The notes: a model not told the origin generated them from the letters alone. Shown: positions 37,013-48,109, counted from the stretch's first letter. The stretch is 64,000 bases of DNA from an uncultured Methanobrevibacter sp. (GCF_947166415.1 NZ_CAMVEE010000005.1:1-64000); one strand, 5' to 3'. Numbers and translations are program-made.

Positions 37013-38356
37013 CTATCTGTTCATAAATTGTCCCATCATACGGTTCATGGCACCGTTTCCTAAACGGCCTCCACGTTTTCCAAGTCCTTTCATAGTCTTT
37101 TTGGTGTTGTTGTAATACTTCAATAGCTCTTTTACTTCGCTTTCATCAACACCGGAACCGCGGGCGATTCTCTGAATGCGTGACTGCTTGATGATTTTAG
37201 GGTTAAGCATTTCATCTTCGGTCATTGAAGACATCATGATCTTGTAGGAATCGATCTTGTCCTCGGTCATCTTGGATGCCTCTTTGGAAATCTTGTTTCC
37301 CATGCCGGGAATCATGTTCAATACCTGCTGCATAGGACCCATCTTGTTCATCATTTCAAACTGGTTTTTCATGTCCATCAATGTGAACTTACCGGTGAGC
37401 ATGTTGTTCATGGTCTTTTCGGCAATATCTTCGTCGATGTTTTCCTCAGCCTTTTCTATGAGGCTTTTGATGTCTCCCATTCCAAGCAGCCTTGAAATGA
37501 ACCTTTCAGGATCGAACAGCTCGAAGTCATCAATCCTTTCACCTGTACCGATGAACTTGATTGGAGCGCCGGTTTCCGCAACAGCTGAAAGCGCACCCCC
37601 ACCTTTTGCTGAACCGTCGAGTTTTGTAATTATGATTGAACCGATATCGGTTGCCTGTGAAAATGCCTTTGCCTGCTCTCCGGCCTGCTGACCGATTGTA
37701 CCGTCGATTACAAGAATGGCTTCGGTAGGCTCGATGATGTCGTCCAGCTCATCCATTTCCGCAATCAAATCTGCCTCTTCCTTGTGCCTTCCTGCAGTAT
37801 CGAAAATGATGACCTTTCTGTTCTTGAACTCCTCAAGACCTTTTCTTGCAAGGTCAAGAGCGTCCTTGTTGTCAGGATCTCCATATAATGGAACGTCCAT
37901 TTCCTCTGTGAGCTGCCTTAGCTGCTCGTATGCTGCAGGCCTCCATGTGTCTGTACAGACAACCGCAGGGTTGAAACCTTTTTTCTGAAGGTATCTGCAT
38001 AGCTTACCTATTGTGGTTGTCTTACCACTTCCCTGCAGACCTAAAAATAGAATCTTGTATGGCCTCTGGTTGATGTCAAGTCCTGCGGCTTCCTTGCCCA
38101 GGAGATTTACCATTTCCTCATAAATGATTGTGATGACATGTTCCCTTGGGGTGATTCCCTTTGGAGGTTCCTCTTCAAGAGCCCTTGTCTCTATTTTTTT
38201 TGATAATTCTAATACTAATTTAATATTAACGTCAGATTGAATTAGAGCACGTTGTATATCCTTTACAACCTCTTTTATTGTCTTTTTATCAATGACAGAC
38301 ATTCCTACTAATTTTTTCATAGTATTAGTAAGATTTTCTCCTAAATTTCCAAGCAT
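37013..38356 (-). CDS. ffh: Signal recognition particle protein SRP54
   Basis: [46 protein letters not shown], Met-rich C-terminus. Confidence 0.96.
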   Translation of the reverse strand: MLGNLGENLTNTMKKLVGMSVIDKKTIKEVVKDIQRALIQSDVNIKLVLELSKKIETRALEEEPPKGITPREHVITIIYEEMVNLLGKEAAGLDINQRPYKILFLGLQGSGKTTTIGKLCRYLQKKGFNPAVVCTDTWRPAAYEQLRQLTEEMDVPLYGDPDNKDALDLARKGLEEFKNRKVIIFDTAGRHKEEADLIAEMDELDDIIEPTEAILVIDGTIGQQAGEQAKAFSQATDIGSIIITKLDGSAKGGGALSAVAETGAPIKFIGTGERIDDFELFDPERFISRLLGMGDIKSLIEKAEENIDEDIAEKTMNNMLTGKFTLMDMKNQFEMMNKMGPMQQVLNMIPGMGNKISKEASKMTEDKIDSYKIMMSSMTEDEMLNPKIIKQSRIQRIARGSGVDESEVKELLKYYNNTKKTMKGLGKRGGRLGNGAMNRMMGQFMNR

Positions 38357-38441
38357 GATTAATCACTTCCATTAGAAAACTTAATTATTATATTAAAATA
38401 TATTTATAATTAACAAGTTTTTATAATTTTTGTGTGATACC

Positions 38442-39011
38442 ATGTTAGAGGAAGTAAGAAAATCTTTAGAAAGCTCACCAATTGTTAAGAAAAATGATTA
38501 CAATTACTTTGTAAATCCTATAAGTGACGGTATTCCTGCAATGGACCCTAAAATGTTGCGTGAATTGGCATTGGTAGTCTATAAGCATGCGGATTTGGAC
38601 ATCGACAAGATAGTTGCCGTTGAAGCCATGGGAATCCACCTGGCCACAGCACTTTCCCTTGCAACCGACGTTCCTTTTGTCGTGATAAGAAAAAGGCAGT
38701 ACGGACTTGAAGGGGAACATGAAGTCTATCAAAAAACCGGATACGGCTCATCCAATCTCTACATCAACGACCTTCATCCTGGAGAAAAGATTCTCCTCAT
38801 AGATGATGTTGTAAGTACCGGAGGAACCCTTATAGCATTGATCAAGACCCTTCAGGATTTAGGCCTTGACATCAAATCCATCGTTGCTGTCATCGAAAAG
38901 GGCGAAGGAAAAGAAGTAGTCGAAAAGGAAACCGGCCTCGACGTATTGTCCATCGTCAAGCTTGACGTAATCGACGGAAAAGTGGTAATCGAAAGAACAA
39001 TCGAAGATTAA
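38442..39011 (+). CDS. hpt: Hypoxanthine/adenine phosphoribosyltransferase
   Basis: PRPP motif [18 protein letters not shown]; archaeal HPRT-like N-terminus. Start chosen at ATG 38442. Confidence 0.82.
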   Translation: MLEEVRKSLESSPIVKKNDYNYFVNPISDGIPAMDPKMLRELALVVYKHADLDIDKIVAVEAMGIHLATALSLATDVPFVVIRKRQYGLEGEHEVYQKTGYGSSNLYINDLHPGEKILLIDDVVSTGGTLIALIKTLQDLGLDIKSIVAVIEKGEGKEVVEKETGLDVLSIVKLDVIDGKVVIERTIED

Positions 39012-39012
39012 G

Positions 39013-40017
39013 ATGTCACTTTACAATATGGATTTGGACAGGGTTATCAAAAAAATTCAGTCCAAAGACGCAAGGACAGTGGGGCTGCAGTTTCCAGAAG
39101 GTCTGAAAATGCAGGCGGTAAAGATAGCTCGCGAAATCGAAGCTGAAACCGACGCGACAGTAATCATTTCAGGAGACCCGTGCTACGGGGCCTGTGACGT
39201 CAGCGACTACAAGATGAAAGGCTCAGTCGATTTAATCGTTCACTACGGACACACACCACTTCCGCTGAAATATGAGGTTCCAACCATTTTCATTGAAGCT
39301 TACTCAAACATAGACATCAAAAAGGACCTAGAGAAATGTCTGGAGGAACTTAAGGGATACTCCAAGATAGCTCTAGTCACAACCACACAGCATCTGCACC
39401 TTCTAAACGAAATCAGGGACTTTTTGGAGGACAACGGCAAGGAAGTTGTTCTCGGCTCATCAAAGTCAACAAGAAAGGGGCAGGTCCTGGGGTGCAACTT
39501 CTCATCAATCAAGAACCTGGATGCGGAGATATTCCTCTTTATCGGAAGCGGAAATTTCCACCCTCTCGGAATCAAGCTTTTCACAAACGTTCCAGTACTG
39601 GCACTTGATCCTTACAACAATGAAATCAGGAAAATGGACGAGTATGCAGACAGGATTTTGAGAATACGCTTTGCAAGGATTACAAAGGCAGGAAGCGCGA
39701 AAAAATGGGGAATACTGGTATCATCAAAGGAAGGCCAATACAGGATGAAGCTTGCAAAGGAAATCAAGAAGACCCTCGAAGACCATGGAATGGAAGCATA
39801 CATAATTCTTGTTGACAACGTTAACCCTGACGTTCTTCTACCGTATCTCGAGCTTGAGGCATTTGTCGTAAGCGCATGTCCGAGAATAGCTATCGACGAT
39901 TCACAGATGTATAAAAAGCCTCTGCTTACACCGCAGGAACTGGAGATAGTATTGAACAAAAGGGAATGGGAACACTATCAGCTTGATGAAATTTTGTTCC
40001 ATGAAAGATACAAATAA
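39013..40017 (+). CDS. dph2: Diphthamide biosynthesis enzyme Dph2
   Basis: [48 protein letters not shown]. Confidence 0.93.
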   Translation: MSLYNMDLDRVIKKIQSKDARTVGLQFPEGLKMQAVKIAREIEAETDATVIISGDPCYGACDVSDYKMKGSVDLIVHYGHTPLPLKYEVPTIFIEAYSNIDIKKDLEKCLEELKGYSKIALVTTTQHLHLLNEIRDFLEDNGKEVVLGSSKSTRKGQVLGCNFSSIKNLDAEIFLFIGSGNFHPLGIKLFTNVPVLALDPYNNEIRKMDEYADRILRIRFARITKAGSAKKWGILVSSKEGQYRMKLAKEIKKTLEDHGMEAYIILVDNVNPDVLLPYLELEAFVVSACPRIAIDDSQMYKKPLLTPQELEIVLNKREWEHYQLDEILFHERYK

Positions 40018-40074
40018 TTAAATAGTAATATAAATAAAATTATTATATTAAATCGTTATTTTGGTGATTTTAAT

Positions 40075-40650
40075 ATGAGTATAGAAGACAATAAAATAGT
40101 AATGCCTGGAGACAAGTTAGGAATAATTGAGCAATATCTCCCAGGAGAAGGTACTTACGACGACAATGGCGACATAAAATCATCAGTATTAGGTAATGTT
40201 AAGATTAATCAGAAAAAAAAGGTTATTTCAGTTGAATCAGATGCGAAACCTGCCCTTTTAAAATTAGGCGATATCGTCTACGGACAGATAACTGACATCA
40301 AACCTCAAAGGGCTAACGTTAAAATCGAATGTATAAAAGACAATGCAAGACCATTGGCATTACCGTATATGGGTGCAATCCACATCTCTCAAGCTAAAAA
40401 AGATTATTTAGAAAAATTATCTGATGCTTTTAGAATAGGCGACATCGTTCAGGCTAAAGTAGTTAAACTTACAGGAGACAATGTCGATTTAGGTACTGTA
40501 GATGACGACTGTGGAGTATTGAAAGCTATGTGTACTCGTTGTAGAGACTATATGCACACAACCAACAAGGACAATGAGGTCCAATGCAATACATGCAACA
40601 AGAAAGAAAGAAGAAAAATTTCTAAAAACTACGTTAACGAAATAAACTAA
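40075..40650 (+). CDS. csl4: Exosome complex RNA-binding subunit Csl4
   Basis: VMPGDKLGIIEQYLPGEGTYDDNGDIKSSVLG, S1-like domain, CTRCRDYM..CNTCNKKERRKIS. Confidence 0.9.
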   Translation: MSIEDNKIVMPGDKLGIIEQYLPGEGTYDDNGDIKSSVLGNVKINQKKKVISVESDAKPALLKLGDIVYGQITDIKPQRANVKIECIKDNARPLALPYMGAIHISQAKKDYLEKLSDAFRIGDIVQAKVVKLTGDNVDLGTVDDDCGVLKAMCTRCRDYMHTTNKDNEVQCNTCNKKERRKISKNYVNEIN

Positions 40651-40662
40651 GGATTGGATATA

Positions 40663-40944
40663 ATGGATGAAAATTTCAAAATTGTTGAAGAGAAAACTTT
40701 AGAATTAACATTTACTGTTGAAGATGAAAGTCACGGCGTTTTCAATGCGCTCAGACATATCTTAATGCAAAATCCTGATGTGGAATATGCTGTTTACAAT
40801 ATCGATCACCCTCTTACCGGAAAACCGGAAATGACCATCAAAACAAAAAGAGGAAAAAGGCCAAGAATAGCTTTGGCTAAAGCAGCAGAAGAACTTAAAA
40901 ACGAAAGTGCTGATTTTAAAGAACTTATTGATGAAGCTTTATAG
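40663..40944 (+). CDS. rpoL: DNA-directed RNA polymerase subunit L (Rpo11)
   Basis: FTVEDESHGVFNALRHILMQNPDVEYAVYNIDHPLTGKPEM. Confidence 0.93.
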   Translation: MDENFKIVEEKTLELTFTVEDESHGVFNALRHILMQNPDVEYAVYNIDHPLTGKPEMTIKTKRGKRPRIALAKAAEELKNESADFKELIDEAL

Positions 40945-40948
40945 CTTC
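40933..40948 (+). terminator. Hairpin GAAGCT-ttat-AGCTTC overlapping rpoL stop, then T-rich tract
   Basis: 6-bp arms; followed by ATTTATTTTTTTA. Confidence 0.55.
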
Positions 40949-40973
40949 CCATTTATTTTTTTATAGTGATTTA

Positions 40974-41396
40974 ATGACAGAATATAGGATTCCTTCATTA
41001 ACTGCCGATATTTTTATTTTTGATGACAACTTCAATTTCATTTTAATCAAAAGAAGGAATGACCCGTACAAAGACTGCTGGGCGCTTCCCGGAGGATTTG
41101 TGGAATACGGCGAAAGCGTGGAAACTGCAGCTGTTAGGGAAGCAAAAGAGGAAACCAGCATTGATGTTGAGCTTAAGGACCTGGTGAATGTCTATTCCAA
41201 ACCAGACAGGGACCCGAGAGGCCACACTGTTACTGTAGCCTACACCGCAAAGGGAAACTTCGATGACATGAGAGCCGACAGCGATGCAAAGGAAATCGGA
41301 ATTTTTTGTGAAGAAAAATTATTTGAAATCAATATTGCATTTGACCATGATAAAATTATAAAAGATTGTTTAAAAATGGCTAAAAATGCGTTTTAA
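40974..41396 (+). CDS. NUDIX hydrolase (ADP-ribose pyrophosphatase-like)
   Basis: Nudix box GGFVEYGESVETAAVREAKEET. Confidence 0.88.
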   Translation: MTEYRIPSLTADIFIFDDNFNFILIKRRNDPYKDCWALPGGFVEYGESVETAAVREAKEETSIDVELKDLVNVYSKPDRDPRGHTVTVAYTAKGNFDDMRADSDAKEIGIFCEEKLFEINIAFDHDKIIKDCLKMAKNAF

Positions 41397-41472
41397 TGCT
41401 ATATATTTAAATAATTTAAAAAAAAGATTACATCATAATAGAGAGAAATTTCTTATAAATGGAGGGAGTTAA

Positions 41473-41787
41473 ATGGAATTTTGTCCTGAATGTAGAGCAA
41501 TACTTTTCCCGGATGAAAACGGTGTACTGACATGCAAGACATGCGGTTACTCATCTGAAGAAAAAAATGTTGAATACTCAGTCAAAATAGAAAATATTGA
41601 ATCCAAGGAAACCGTAAAAGACCTTGGAGAAGTAGAAGACATGCGCTCTACCACAACTGAAGTATGTCCTGAATGCGGACATGATAAAGCTTATTGTGAA
41701 ATTAAACAAACCCGTAGTGCTGATGAAGCACCTACACGTATTTTTGAATGTGCCGAATGCGGACACACATGGAGAGCATATCACTGA
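41473..41787 (+). CDS. tfs: Transcription factor S (TFIIS/RpoM-like)
   Basis: MEFCPECRAILFPDENGVLTCKTCGY ... CPECGHDKAYCEIKQTRSADEAPTRIFECAECGHTWRAY. Confidence 0.93.
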   Translation: MEFCPECRAILFPDENGVLTCKTCGYSSEEKNVEYSVKIENIESKETVKDLGEVEDMRSTTTEVCPECGHDKAYCEIKQTRSADEAPTRIFECAECGHTWRAYH

Positions 41788-41796
41788 GGGTATACC

Positions 41797-42759
41797 ATGA
41801 AAGAATCTAAAGAAAAGGAGCATAGGATTTCAAATCTCAAAGACATGATTGACAATGTCAAAGACGATTCCTCCCTATATGATGACATGGAAGAGGACAG
41901 CGAACTAATCGACTACCTCAATCATGACGAAGTGGAATTCGGAGATTTGGAAATTGACGACGAATTCATCTACCGTCCAAACGATGAAAACAATTACGCA
42001 GTCAATTTAGATGAAAATCCTATCGATGAAAACTTCATAATCAACGCTCCGGAGCCATCTGAAGAAAAATCCAAAAATGATGCTTCTGATTTTGAAGAAT
42101 ATGAAGAAGACATTGTCGGCGATATAAGCGAAGGCTTTGATAGCCTGATTAATGCAAAAATCGGAAGAACCCCAGTAATCGGAATGGTCAGCGCCATTTT
42201 GGGATTGATTTTCATAGTCATATCTGCAATAATCTTCTCATCACGTAGTGACAAGGTTATTGACAATGTTATTTCAGGTGAAAGCACATTTATGTCTGTG
42301 ATATTCGCCATTTTAGGATTGCTTCTATTATTATACGGATTATACAGAGTAATCGGATTCAAAAATCCTCTGTCAAGCATTTCAAACAGTATAGATTCCA
42401 TCGACCAGGACAATGTCAAAAAACAAGAACCTGAAACCGATGATAACATTATACCAAAAAGCAACATCCCATTAGACAAGGAATCTTACAAAATAGGTGA
42501 ATTCGATTTCAAAGAATTGAAAAGAAGTCTTAAAAAACCACCAACTCTTTCTAAGCCAAAAACCATCCCCCGCGAAGAAAATTTCGAAGACATTCCACCG
42601 GCAAGGGAAAAGCCTGATGAACAAAAAGGATTGACCACCGAGGAAATCGACGAAATTGAATACGAAAAGGCAAAACTCGATGACGAATCAATCGACGAGA
42701 TCTTTGCGGAAGTTGAAGACATGGACATTTCCATCGATTCAAAAGAAGAAAAAAATTAA
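41797..42759 (+). CDS. Acidic two-TM membrane protein of unknown function
   Basis: Long acidic N- and C-terminal regions flanking two hydrophobic helices. Confidence 0.65.
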   Translation: MKESKEKEHRISNLKDMIDNVKDDSSLYDDMEEDSELIDYLNHDEVEFGDLEIDDEFIYRPNDENNYAVNLDENPIDENFIINAPEPSEEKSKNDASDFEEYEEDIVGDISEGFDSLINAKIGRTPVIGMVSAILGLIFIVISAIIFSSRSDKVIDNVISGESTFMSVIFAILGLLLLLYGLYRVIGFKNPLSSISNSIDSIDQDNVKKQEPETDDNIIPKSNIPLDKESYKIGEFDFKELKRSLKKPPTLSKPKTIPREENFEDIPPAREKPDEQKGLTTEEIDEIEYEKAKLDDESIDEIFAEVEDMDISIDSKEEKN

Positions 42760-42791
42760 GACTTTAATTTCCTTTTTATTTTATTTTTTAT

Positions 42792-42865
42792 GGGCCTGTA
42801 GTCTAGTCAGGAATGACGCAGGACTTCGGATCCTGAGGTCGGGGGTTCAAATCCCTCCAGGTCCG
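42792..42865 (+). tRNA. tRNA-Arg (anticodon TCG)
   Basis: Acceptor GGGCCTG/CAGGTCC, anticodon stem CAGGA/TCCTG with loop CTTCGGA, T-arm with GGTTCAAATCC; discriminator G. Confidence 0.92.
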
Positions 42866-44701
42866 CTAATTTTTAACCCTTACAACTGCTTCTTTGAAAA
42901 AGTCAGGCATCAATGACCTGTAGAGCGGACTTTTGAAGAGCATGTTGATGTCACTGTCTATGATGTAGGTGTAGCATGAATCGTCTTCTGCCCTCATTCC
43001 ACGTCCGTATGCCTGCATAAGTGTCATAACTGTCTTATAGGCATACCATTTCTTGTCTCTTTTCATTCTCATGTTCACCTGCTTGTCTCCAAGATAAGGG
43101 AACGGAACCTTGTAGATGACCTGGAATCTGCACTTGTCGTAAGGCAAGTCGACACCCTCACTCATTGAAGGTGAAACCAGAACCAGCGGATTTTCATCCT
43201 TTTCAAAGAAATTCAATATCTGCTCCCTGTTTTGAGAGGTATGGGAAATCAACCTTGAGCTAGGCAGGTTTCGGGTAATGTACTGCTGGCACTTATAGCT
43301 GTGAGTGTGAATAAGACCCTTGTCTCCCTCATGCTTTTTCAAAATTTCCTGAAGTATATGAATTGTTTTAGGGGCTGTGTTCTTGATTCTGTTTGCTGAC
43401 ATCTTTCCGACGAGGTTTAGAATAATCGGCCTTTTTTCCTTGGTAAACGGACTGTCAACCTTGATGTGGTATACTTCAGCAGGATTCAATCCCAGCCATT
43501 TTGAAAACATTGTGTGGGAAAGGATTGTAGCGCTCATGAAGATGACGACGTCCCCGTATTTCAGCAGATTGTTTTTGGCATAATGATGAACCCTCAGTGG
43601 CTTGAATGTGACGCCGTGCTCTTCGGCATCAATGACCCAATTTTTAGGTTCCTTTTCCAGGTTGTTTCTGAGTGTCTTGAGCCTGTAGATTGTTGAGCGG
43701 ATCCTGTCGGCTTTGTTTTTGCTTAAATCCTTTAGGTCAATGTCTTCGTAGCTTTCATGAATTGCTTCGATTTCCATTTTCCAGTCCTCAAGCTCGCCGT
43801 CCTTCAGGGTTTCTGGAGATATGGCCTTGCTGATGTCCTTTTCAAGTGTCCTGTTGTACAGTGTGACTTCCATGGTTGCCATAAGCTTGTTTTCTATGTT
43901 GTGGGCCTCGTCCAGAATCAAAAGGGAACGTTTGCCGAAATGCTTTACATAGTTCAGCTCTGCAATAGCATAGTCATAGTTCATAAGTGTGATTGGAGAG
44001 TTGATTGCGTTTGCCTTCTGGTTCCAGTAATGGCAGTGGCTAGGTGATTGGTAAAACACCACCCCTCCGAATGAATCTTCAAAAGCGAGTTCCGAATCCA
44101 GAGAAGGGTTTTTGGCAATGCCGTATCTGCAATAGAAGTTTTTTGAATTTGGAGCTGTTTTGCACAGTCCGATATCGCATGTGGTGTCTAGATTATTGTT
44201 GAGACAGGCGAAATTTCCCCTTCCCTTAACCAGAGGGAATTCGAATTCGTTTGAATACTGTGCCTGCAACTGCTTTGTCATTGTCAGGATGTAGGCTGAT
44301 TCATACATTTTGGCAAGGGTAGTGGCTATTGCGGATTTTCCAGTACCGGTTCCTGCCTCCAGAATGATGTACTTGAAGCCCTTCTTGATTGCATCGTTGA
44401 TGTCCTGAATGATGTCCAGCTGGCCCAATCTAGGCTCATTGAACGGGAAATTCTCGATTATCTCATCATCTATGTGAGGATAAATCTCCTTGAGGTATGC
44501 CTCTGTGCCCTCATCAAGCTTATGGTCATCTACACTATACACTTCCGGAATCTCATCGTCCAGAATTGAGGATGTAACCTTCTTGGAAAAGCTGAATAGG
44601 GTAGTGGGACCCTTGGACTCTTCATTTTTGTACTTTCCGCAAGTACAATTGCTTTTAAGCATACCGCAATTTTCACAAAAAATAGAATTAGACATTAACA
44701 T
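42866..44701 (-). CDS. XPD/DinG-type ATP-dependent DNA helicase
   Basis: EAGTGTGKSAIATTLAKM, Fe-S-like cysteines, ILDEAHNIENK, MSATIL, QAYGRGMRAEDD. Confidence 0.9.
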   Translation of the reverse strand: MLMSNSIFCENCGMLKSNCTCGKYKNEESKGPTTLFSFSKKVTSSILDDEIPEVYSVDDHKLDEGTEAYLKEIYPHIDDEIIENFPFNEPRLGQLDIIQDINDAIKKGFKYIILEAGTGTGKSAIATTLAKMYESAYILTMTKQLQAQYSNEFEFPLVKGRGNFACLNNNLDTTCDIGLCKTAPNSKNFYCRYGIAKNPSLDSELAFEDSFGGVVFYQSPSHCHYWNQKANAINSPITLMNYDYAIAELNYVKHFGKRSLLILDEAHNIENKLMATMEVTLYNRTLEKDISKAISPETLKDGELEDWKMEIEAIHESYEDIDLKDLSKNKADRIRSTIYRLKTLRNNLEKEPKNWVIDAEEHGVTFKPLRVHHYAKNNLLKYGDVVIFMSATILSHTMFSKWLGLNPAEVYHIKVDSPFTKEKRPIILNLVGKMSANRIKNTAPKTIHILQEILKKHEGDKGLIHTHSYKCQQYITRNLPSSRLISHTSQNREQILNFFEKDENPLVLVSPSMSEGVDLPYDKCRFQVIYKVPFPYLGDKQVNMRMKRDKKWYAYKTVMTLMQAYGRGMRAEDDSCYTYIIDSDINMLFKSPLYRSLMPDFFKEAVVRVKN

Positions 44702-44790
44702 TATATTAGTTAATATCCTATAAATAAATTATAGAAAGAGCATTTGGAAAATAATTTTCAAATTAAATGATTCTCAAACAAAGTGATTAT

Positions 44791-45495
44791 ATGAAAGGAA
44801 AAGGAAAATTGATTGGAATTGGTGTTGGACCGGGAGATACAGAACTGCTTACCCTTAAGGCCGCAAAGGTTTTGGAAACCGTGCCTGTAATATTCTCACC
44901 AAAATCCTCAAAAGAAAAAGAAAGCATCGCATTATCAATCGTCAAGCCAATTATTGAAAAAAGAAAAGATTACAAAAGATTAATGCTTGTAGAACCAATA
45001 TTTCCAATGATTGAAGACAAAAAAGAACTTGAAAAGGTTTGGTCCAGTGCGGGTGAAATGATAGCCCAATACCTTGACAGCGGAAGGGACGTCGCATTCA
45101 TTACCCTCGGGGACAGCTCAATATTCAGCACATATTCCTACGTGCAAAAAAAATTGATCGGAAGATATGAAATAGAAACAATACCTGGAATCACCTCATT
45201 CACCGCATGCGCAGCAGCTAGAAACGAAGCGCTTGTCGAACAGAACGATATCCTTACAATCGTGCCTAAAATAGATGAAAGGCTAAATGAAGTATTGGAA
45301 TACAGTGATTCAATCGTATTGATGAAGGCTTCAAGAAATACCTCCGATTTGGAAAATACAATCGAGGAAAAAAACAGACCAAAAGAAATCTATTCAGTGC
45401 AAAACTGCACCCGTGAAAACGAAAAGATTATTGAAGGCTTTTCCAACGAAAAACCTTACCTTACAACAACCATCATAAAATTTACAGATGACTAG
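44791..45495 (+). CDS. cbiL: Precorrin-2/cobalt-factor II C20-methyltransferase
   Basis: GKLIGIGVGPGDTELLTLKAAKVLE; FITLGDSSIFSTYSYV; ETIPGITSFTACAA. Confidence 0.93.
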   Translation: MKGKGKLIGIGVGPGDTELLTLKAAKVLETVPVIFSPKSSKEKESIALSIVKPIIEKRKDYKRLMLVEPIFPMIEDKKELEKVWSSAGEMIAQYLDSGRDVAFITLGDSSIFSTYSYVQKKLIGRYEIETIPGITSFTACAAARNEALVEQNDILTIVPKIDERLNEVLEYSDSIVLMKASRNTSDLENTIEEKNRPKEIYSVQNCTRENEKIIEGFSNEKPYLTTTIIKFTDD

Positions 45496-46298
45496 TAGTT
45501 TTTGACAGGTAGAGGTTCTACCTCAAAAACACATTTTTCATCACCCATTGTGTAGCATTGGGTTTCTATTACGCTTACCGGCAACTTGAAGAATCCTGTA
45601 AATAGAGCTTCAAAAATTCCTGTATCCAAAAAGCATGCCGGTTTTCCTGTTTTTGGAAGCAGTTCACATTCGAAGCAATCGTATGTGGTAATCTTGATTA
45701 CCTGACCGACATCGAAATATATTCTGCCCAAGCCTTTGGTTTGCCAGAATCGGGTGATGTTTTCTAAAAATACGTCCAGATCATCATCATAAAGCTTATC
45801 GAAAATGGAATTGCCTATGCTGTTTCCTGTGGATTGCAGGATAGGGTCTATGTTGATTCCTTCCTGGATAAGCATTGACTTTAAGGTATGGAACAGCAAT
45901 GTTGAAAATTCAGCATCTTCATCAACGATGTTTTTAACTATATAATCCGCCTGGGTTTCCTTTATAACCTTCGGTTCGGTAATGTTTACGGAGCCCAAAT
46001 ATTTTGAATTCAAGAAAAATATCTTCTTTCTGTTGTCTACCGGATGAACCCGATAGGAAATGATTCCGCTTTCCCTTAATCCTTTTAAATGGACTGAAAC
46101 TGTAGATTTTGATTTACCTGTATTGTTGACAATTTCATCAAATTCCATGTCACTGTCCCTTAACATTTCCAATATAGTGAGCTTCACTGGACTTTTGATT
46201 ACGTTTACTCCGAGATTATCGTTGAAATTTGAGAAAATCTGAATTGGCTTTTTATTTTTCATTGCTAATCCCCCACTTATACCTATATTATAAATCAT
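45492..46298 (-). CDS. HTH + V4R-domain regulator (MsvR-like)
   Basis: ArsR-like wHTH SKSTVSVHLKGLRESGIISYRV and V4R-like C-terminus CFECELLPKTGKPACFLDTGIFEALFTGFF...CYTMGDEKCVFEV. Confidence 0.82.
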   Translation of the reverse strand: MIYNIGISGGLAMKNKKPIQIFSNFNDNLGVNVIKSPVKLTILEMLRDSDMEFDEIVNNTGKSKSTVSVHLKGLRESGIISYRVHPVDNRKKIFFLNSKYLGSVNITEPKVIKETQADYIVKNIVDEDAEFSTLLFHTLKSMLIQEGINIDPILQSTGNSIGNSIFDKLYDDDLDVFLENITRFWQTKGLGRIYFDVGQVIKITTYDCFECELLPKTGKPACFLDTGIFEALFTGFFKLPVSVIETQCYTMGDEKCVFEVEPLPVKNY

Positions 46299-46395
46299 TA
46301 GTTAATAAATATATCTAAAAAGGAAAAATTAGCATACTGTTTAAAAATATATCCTAATTATTAAACATTTTATAAAAAAATCAAAATCATTGAAT

Positions 46396-46408
46396 ACGAA
46401 CTGTTCGT
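46396..46408. promoter_or_regulatory. Inverted repeat ACGAAC-t-GTTCGT upstream of the V4R regulator
   Basis: Perfect 6-bp arms, about 100 bp 5' of the regulator start (minus strand). Confidence 0.5.
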
Positions 46409-46421
46409 TTAAAACTAAATA

Positions 46422-46439
46422 GATTGGAAGATACCAATC
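46422..46439 (-). terminator. Hairpin GATTGG-tatctt-CCAATC overlapping the tatD stop codon
   Basis: 6-bp arms on the minus strand followed by TATTTAGTTTT. Confidence 0.5.
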
Positions 46440-47199
46440 AAATTCCGAATAGTTTTCTAGCATTTTCAGTAGTTATCCTGATGACGTCATCTTCTGTGAT
46501 GTCAAGCTCCAGAGCTATCTTTTCGGTTATATACTTCAGGTTCATAGATGTGTTTTCCTCTCCCCTTTTTTCTTCCGGAGGAAGATATGGGGAATCGGTT
46601 TCAAGAAGGATATTGCCAATGCCTACGCTTTTTACCATGTTCCTTACCTTCTTGTTGTTGGTGTGGGTAACCGGGCCGCCCACTCCCATATAGAATCCCA
46701 TCTTAATGAATTCCTGGGCCATTTGGGCTGAACCCTGATAGCTGTGCATTGATCCGGCAACATCAAATTTTTTCAATGTGTCGAATGTGTCCTGAATTGA
46801 CTTTCTGGAATGGACTATCACGGGAAGGCCATGCTTTTGGGCAAGGCCGAGCATTTTTTCAAATAGCTCAATCTGCTTGTCTTTATTATCCTTTCCATGA
46901 TAATAGTCAAGGCCAATCTCTCCTACCGCAACCACCTTGTCGCTTTCAAGCTGCCTGTCCAATCGGGAAATGTCCTCATCAGTTATGCTGTCTGCAAAGG
47001 AATGGAAATATCCCAAAGCGGCATAGGCGTTTTCATGCCTGCGGGAAAATTCAAGCACCTCCTCATTGCTCAGGGGGTCTGTACCGTTCAATATGACAGT
47101 TATGTCATTTTCCGCAGCTTCGGTTATAATCTGGTCTGCATTTTCCATTTCGCTTGCGTAAATATGGCAATGTGTATCTATTATCATGAAAATCCTCAT
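46438..47199 (-). CDS. tatD: TatD family hydrolase
   Basis: MIIDTHCHIYA, VGEIGLDYY, LPVIVHSRKS, LLETDSPYLPP. Confidence 0.93.
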   Translation of the reverse strand: MRIFMIIDTHCHIYASEMENADQIITEAAENDITVILNGTDPLSNEEVLEFSRRHENAYAALGYFHSFADSITDEDISRLDRQLESDKVVAVGEIGLDYYHGKDNKDKQIELFEKMLGLAQKHGLPVIVHSRKSIQDTFDTLKKFDVAGSMHSYQGSAQMAQEFIKMGFYMGVGGPVTHTNNKKVRNMVKSVGIGNILLETDSPYLPPEEKRGEENTSMNLKYITEKIALELDITEDDVIRITTENARKLFGI

Positions 47200-47296
47200 T
47201 TAAAATGATAAACTCTTTTTGCATTAAGTTTTTATTGCTTCAATATCAATTATTATATAATAAACTAAATTAAATTAAATTTTTTGGTGAAAGGAT

Positions 47297-48010
47297 ATGG
47301 AAGAGAAGTTTTCAAGAACAGAAATGCTGATTGGAAATGATGGGCTCGAAAAATTAAAGGATTCGAAAGTTGCCGTTTTCGGCCTTGGCGGAGTGGGTTC
47401 CTTTGTCTGTGAAGGGCTTGCAAGAAGCGGAGTAGGCAATTTTGTTTTGGTGGACTTCGACAAGGTGGATGAAAGCAACATCAACAGGCAGCTGATTGCA
47501 ACCGTAAAGACAATAGGCATGCATAAGGTCGACCTGATGAGGGAAAGGATTCTGGAGATAAACCCTGAAGCAAACGTTGAAGTGCACAGGGAATTCTATA
47601 TGGCCGATTCGACAAGCGACATCATCACGGAGGATTTGTCCTATGCCGTCGACTGCGTGGATACCATAATGGCCAAGATTGCAGTCATCTGCAAATGCGA
47701 TGAAATCGGCATTCCGGTCATCTCCTCAATGGGAACCGGCAACAAGCTGGACCCTACAATGTTTGAAGTGGCAGACATCTATGAAACTTCCGTATGCCCC
47801 CTTGCCAGAATAATGAAAAAGGACCTTAGAAAGAGAAATATAGAAAAATTGAAGGTCGTATATTCAAAGGAACATCCAATAAACACCAACGACTGCGAAA
47901 TAAATCAGAACAGAAAATTCAAGGTTAAAGGAAGCGTTTCATTTGTGCCTTCCGTTGCCGGACTGATAATCGCAGGTGAAGTGATAAAGGATATTGCGGA
48001 AAAGCCTTGA
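47297..48010 (+). CDS. ThiF/MoeB/HesA-family adenylyltransferase (TcdA-like)
   Basis: VAVFGLGGVGSFVCEGLARSGVGNFVLVDFDKVDESNINRQ; DCVDTIMAKIA. Confidence 0.9.
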   Translation: MEEKFSRTEMLIGNDGLEKLKDSKVAVFGLGGVGSFVCEGLARSGVGNFVLVDFDKVDESNINRQLIATVKTIGMHKVDLMRERILEINPEANVEVHREFYMADSTSDIITEDLSYAVDCVDTIMAKIAVICKCDEIGIPVISSMGTGNKLDPTMFEVADIYETSVCPLARIMKKDLRKRNIEKLKVVYSKEHPINTNDCEINQNRKFKVKGSVSFVPSVAGLIIAGEVIKDIAEKP

Positions 48011-48109
48011 ATAAAAATATTAACATTAACTTCCATAATATAACATGAACTCTGGTGAATGGCACCAAAGATTTAATTTTATTATTTTTAAAGAACAGGA
48101 GATTAACAT

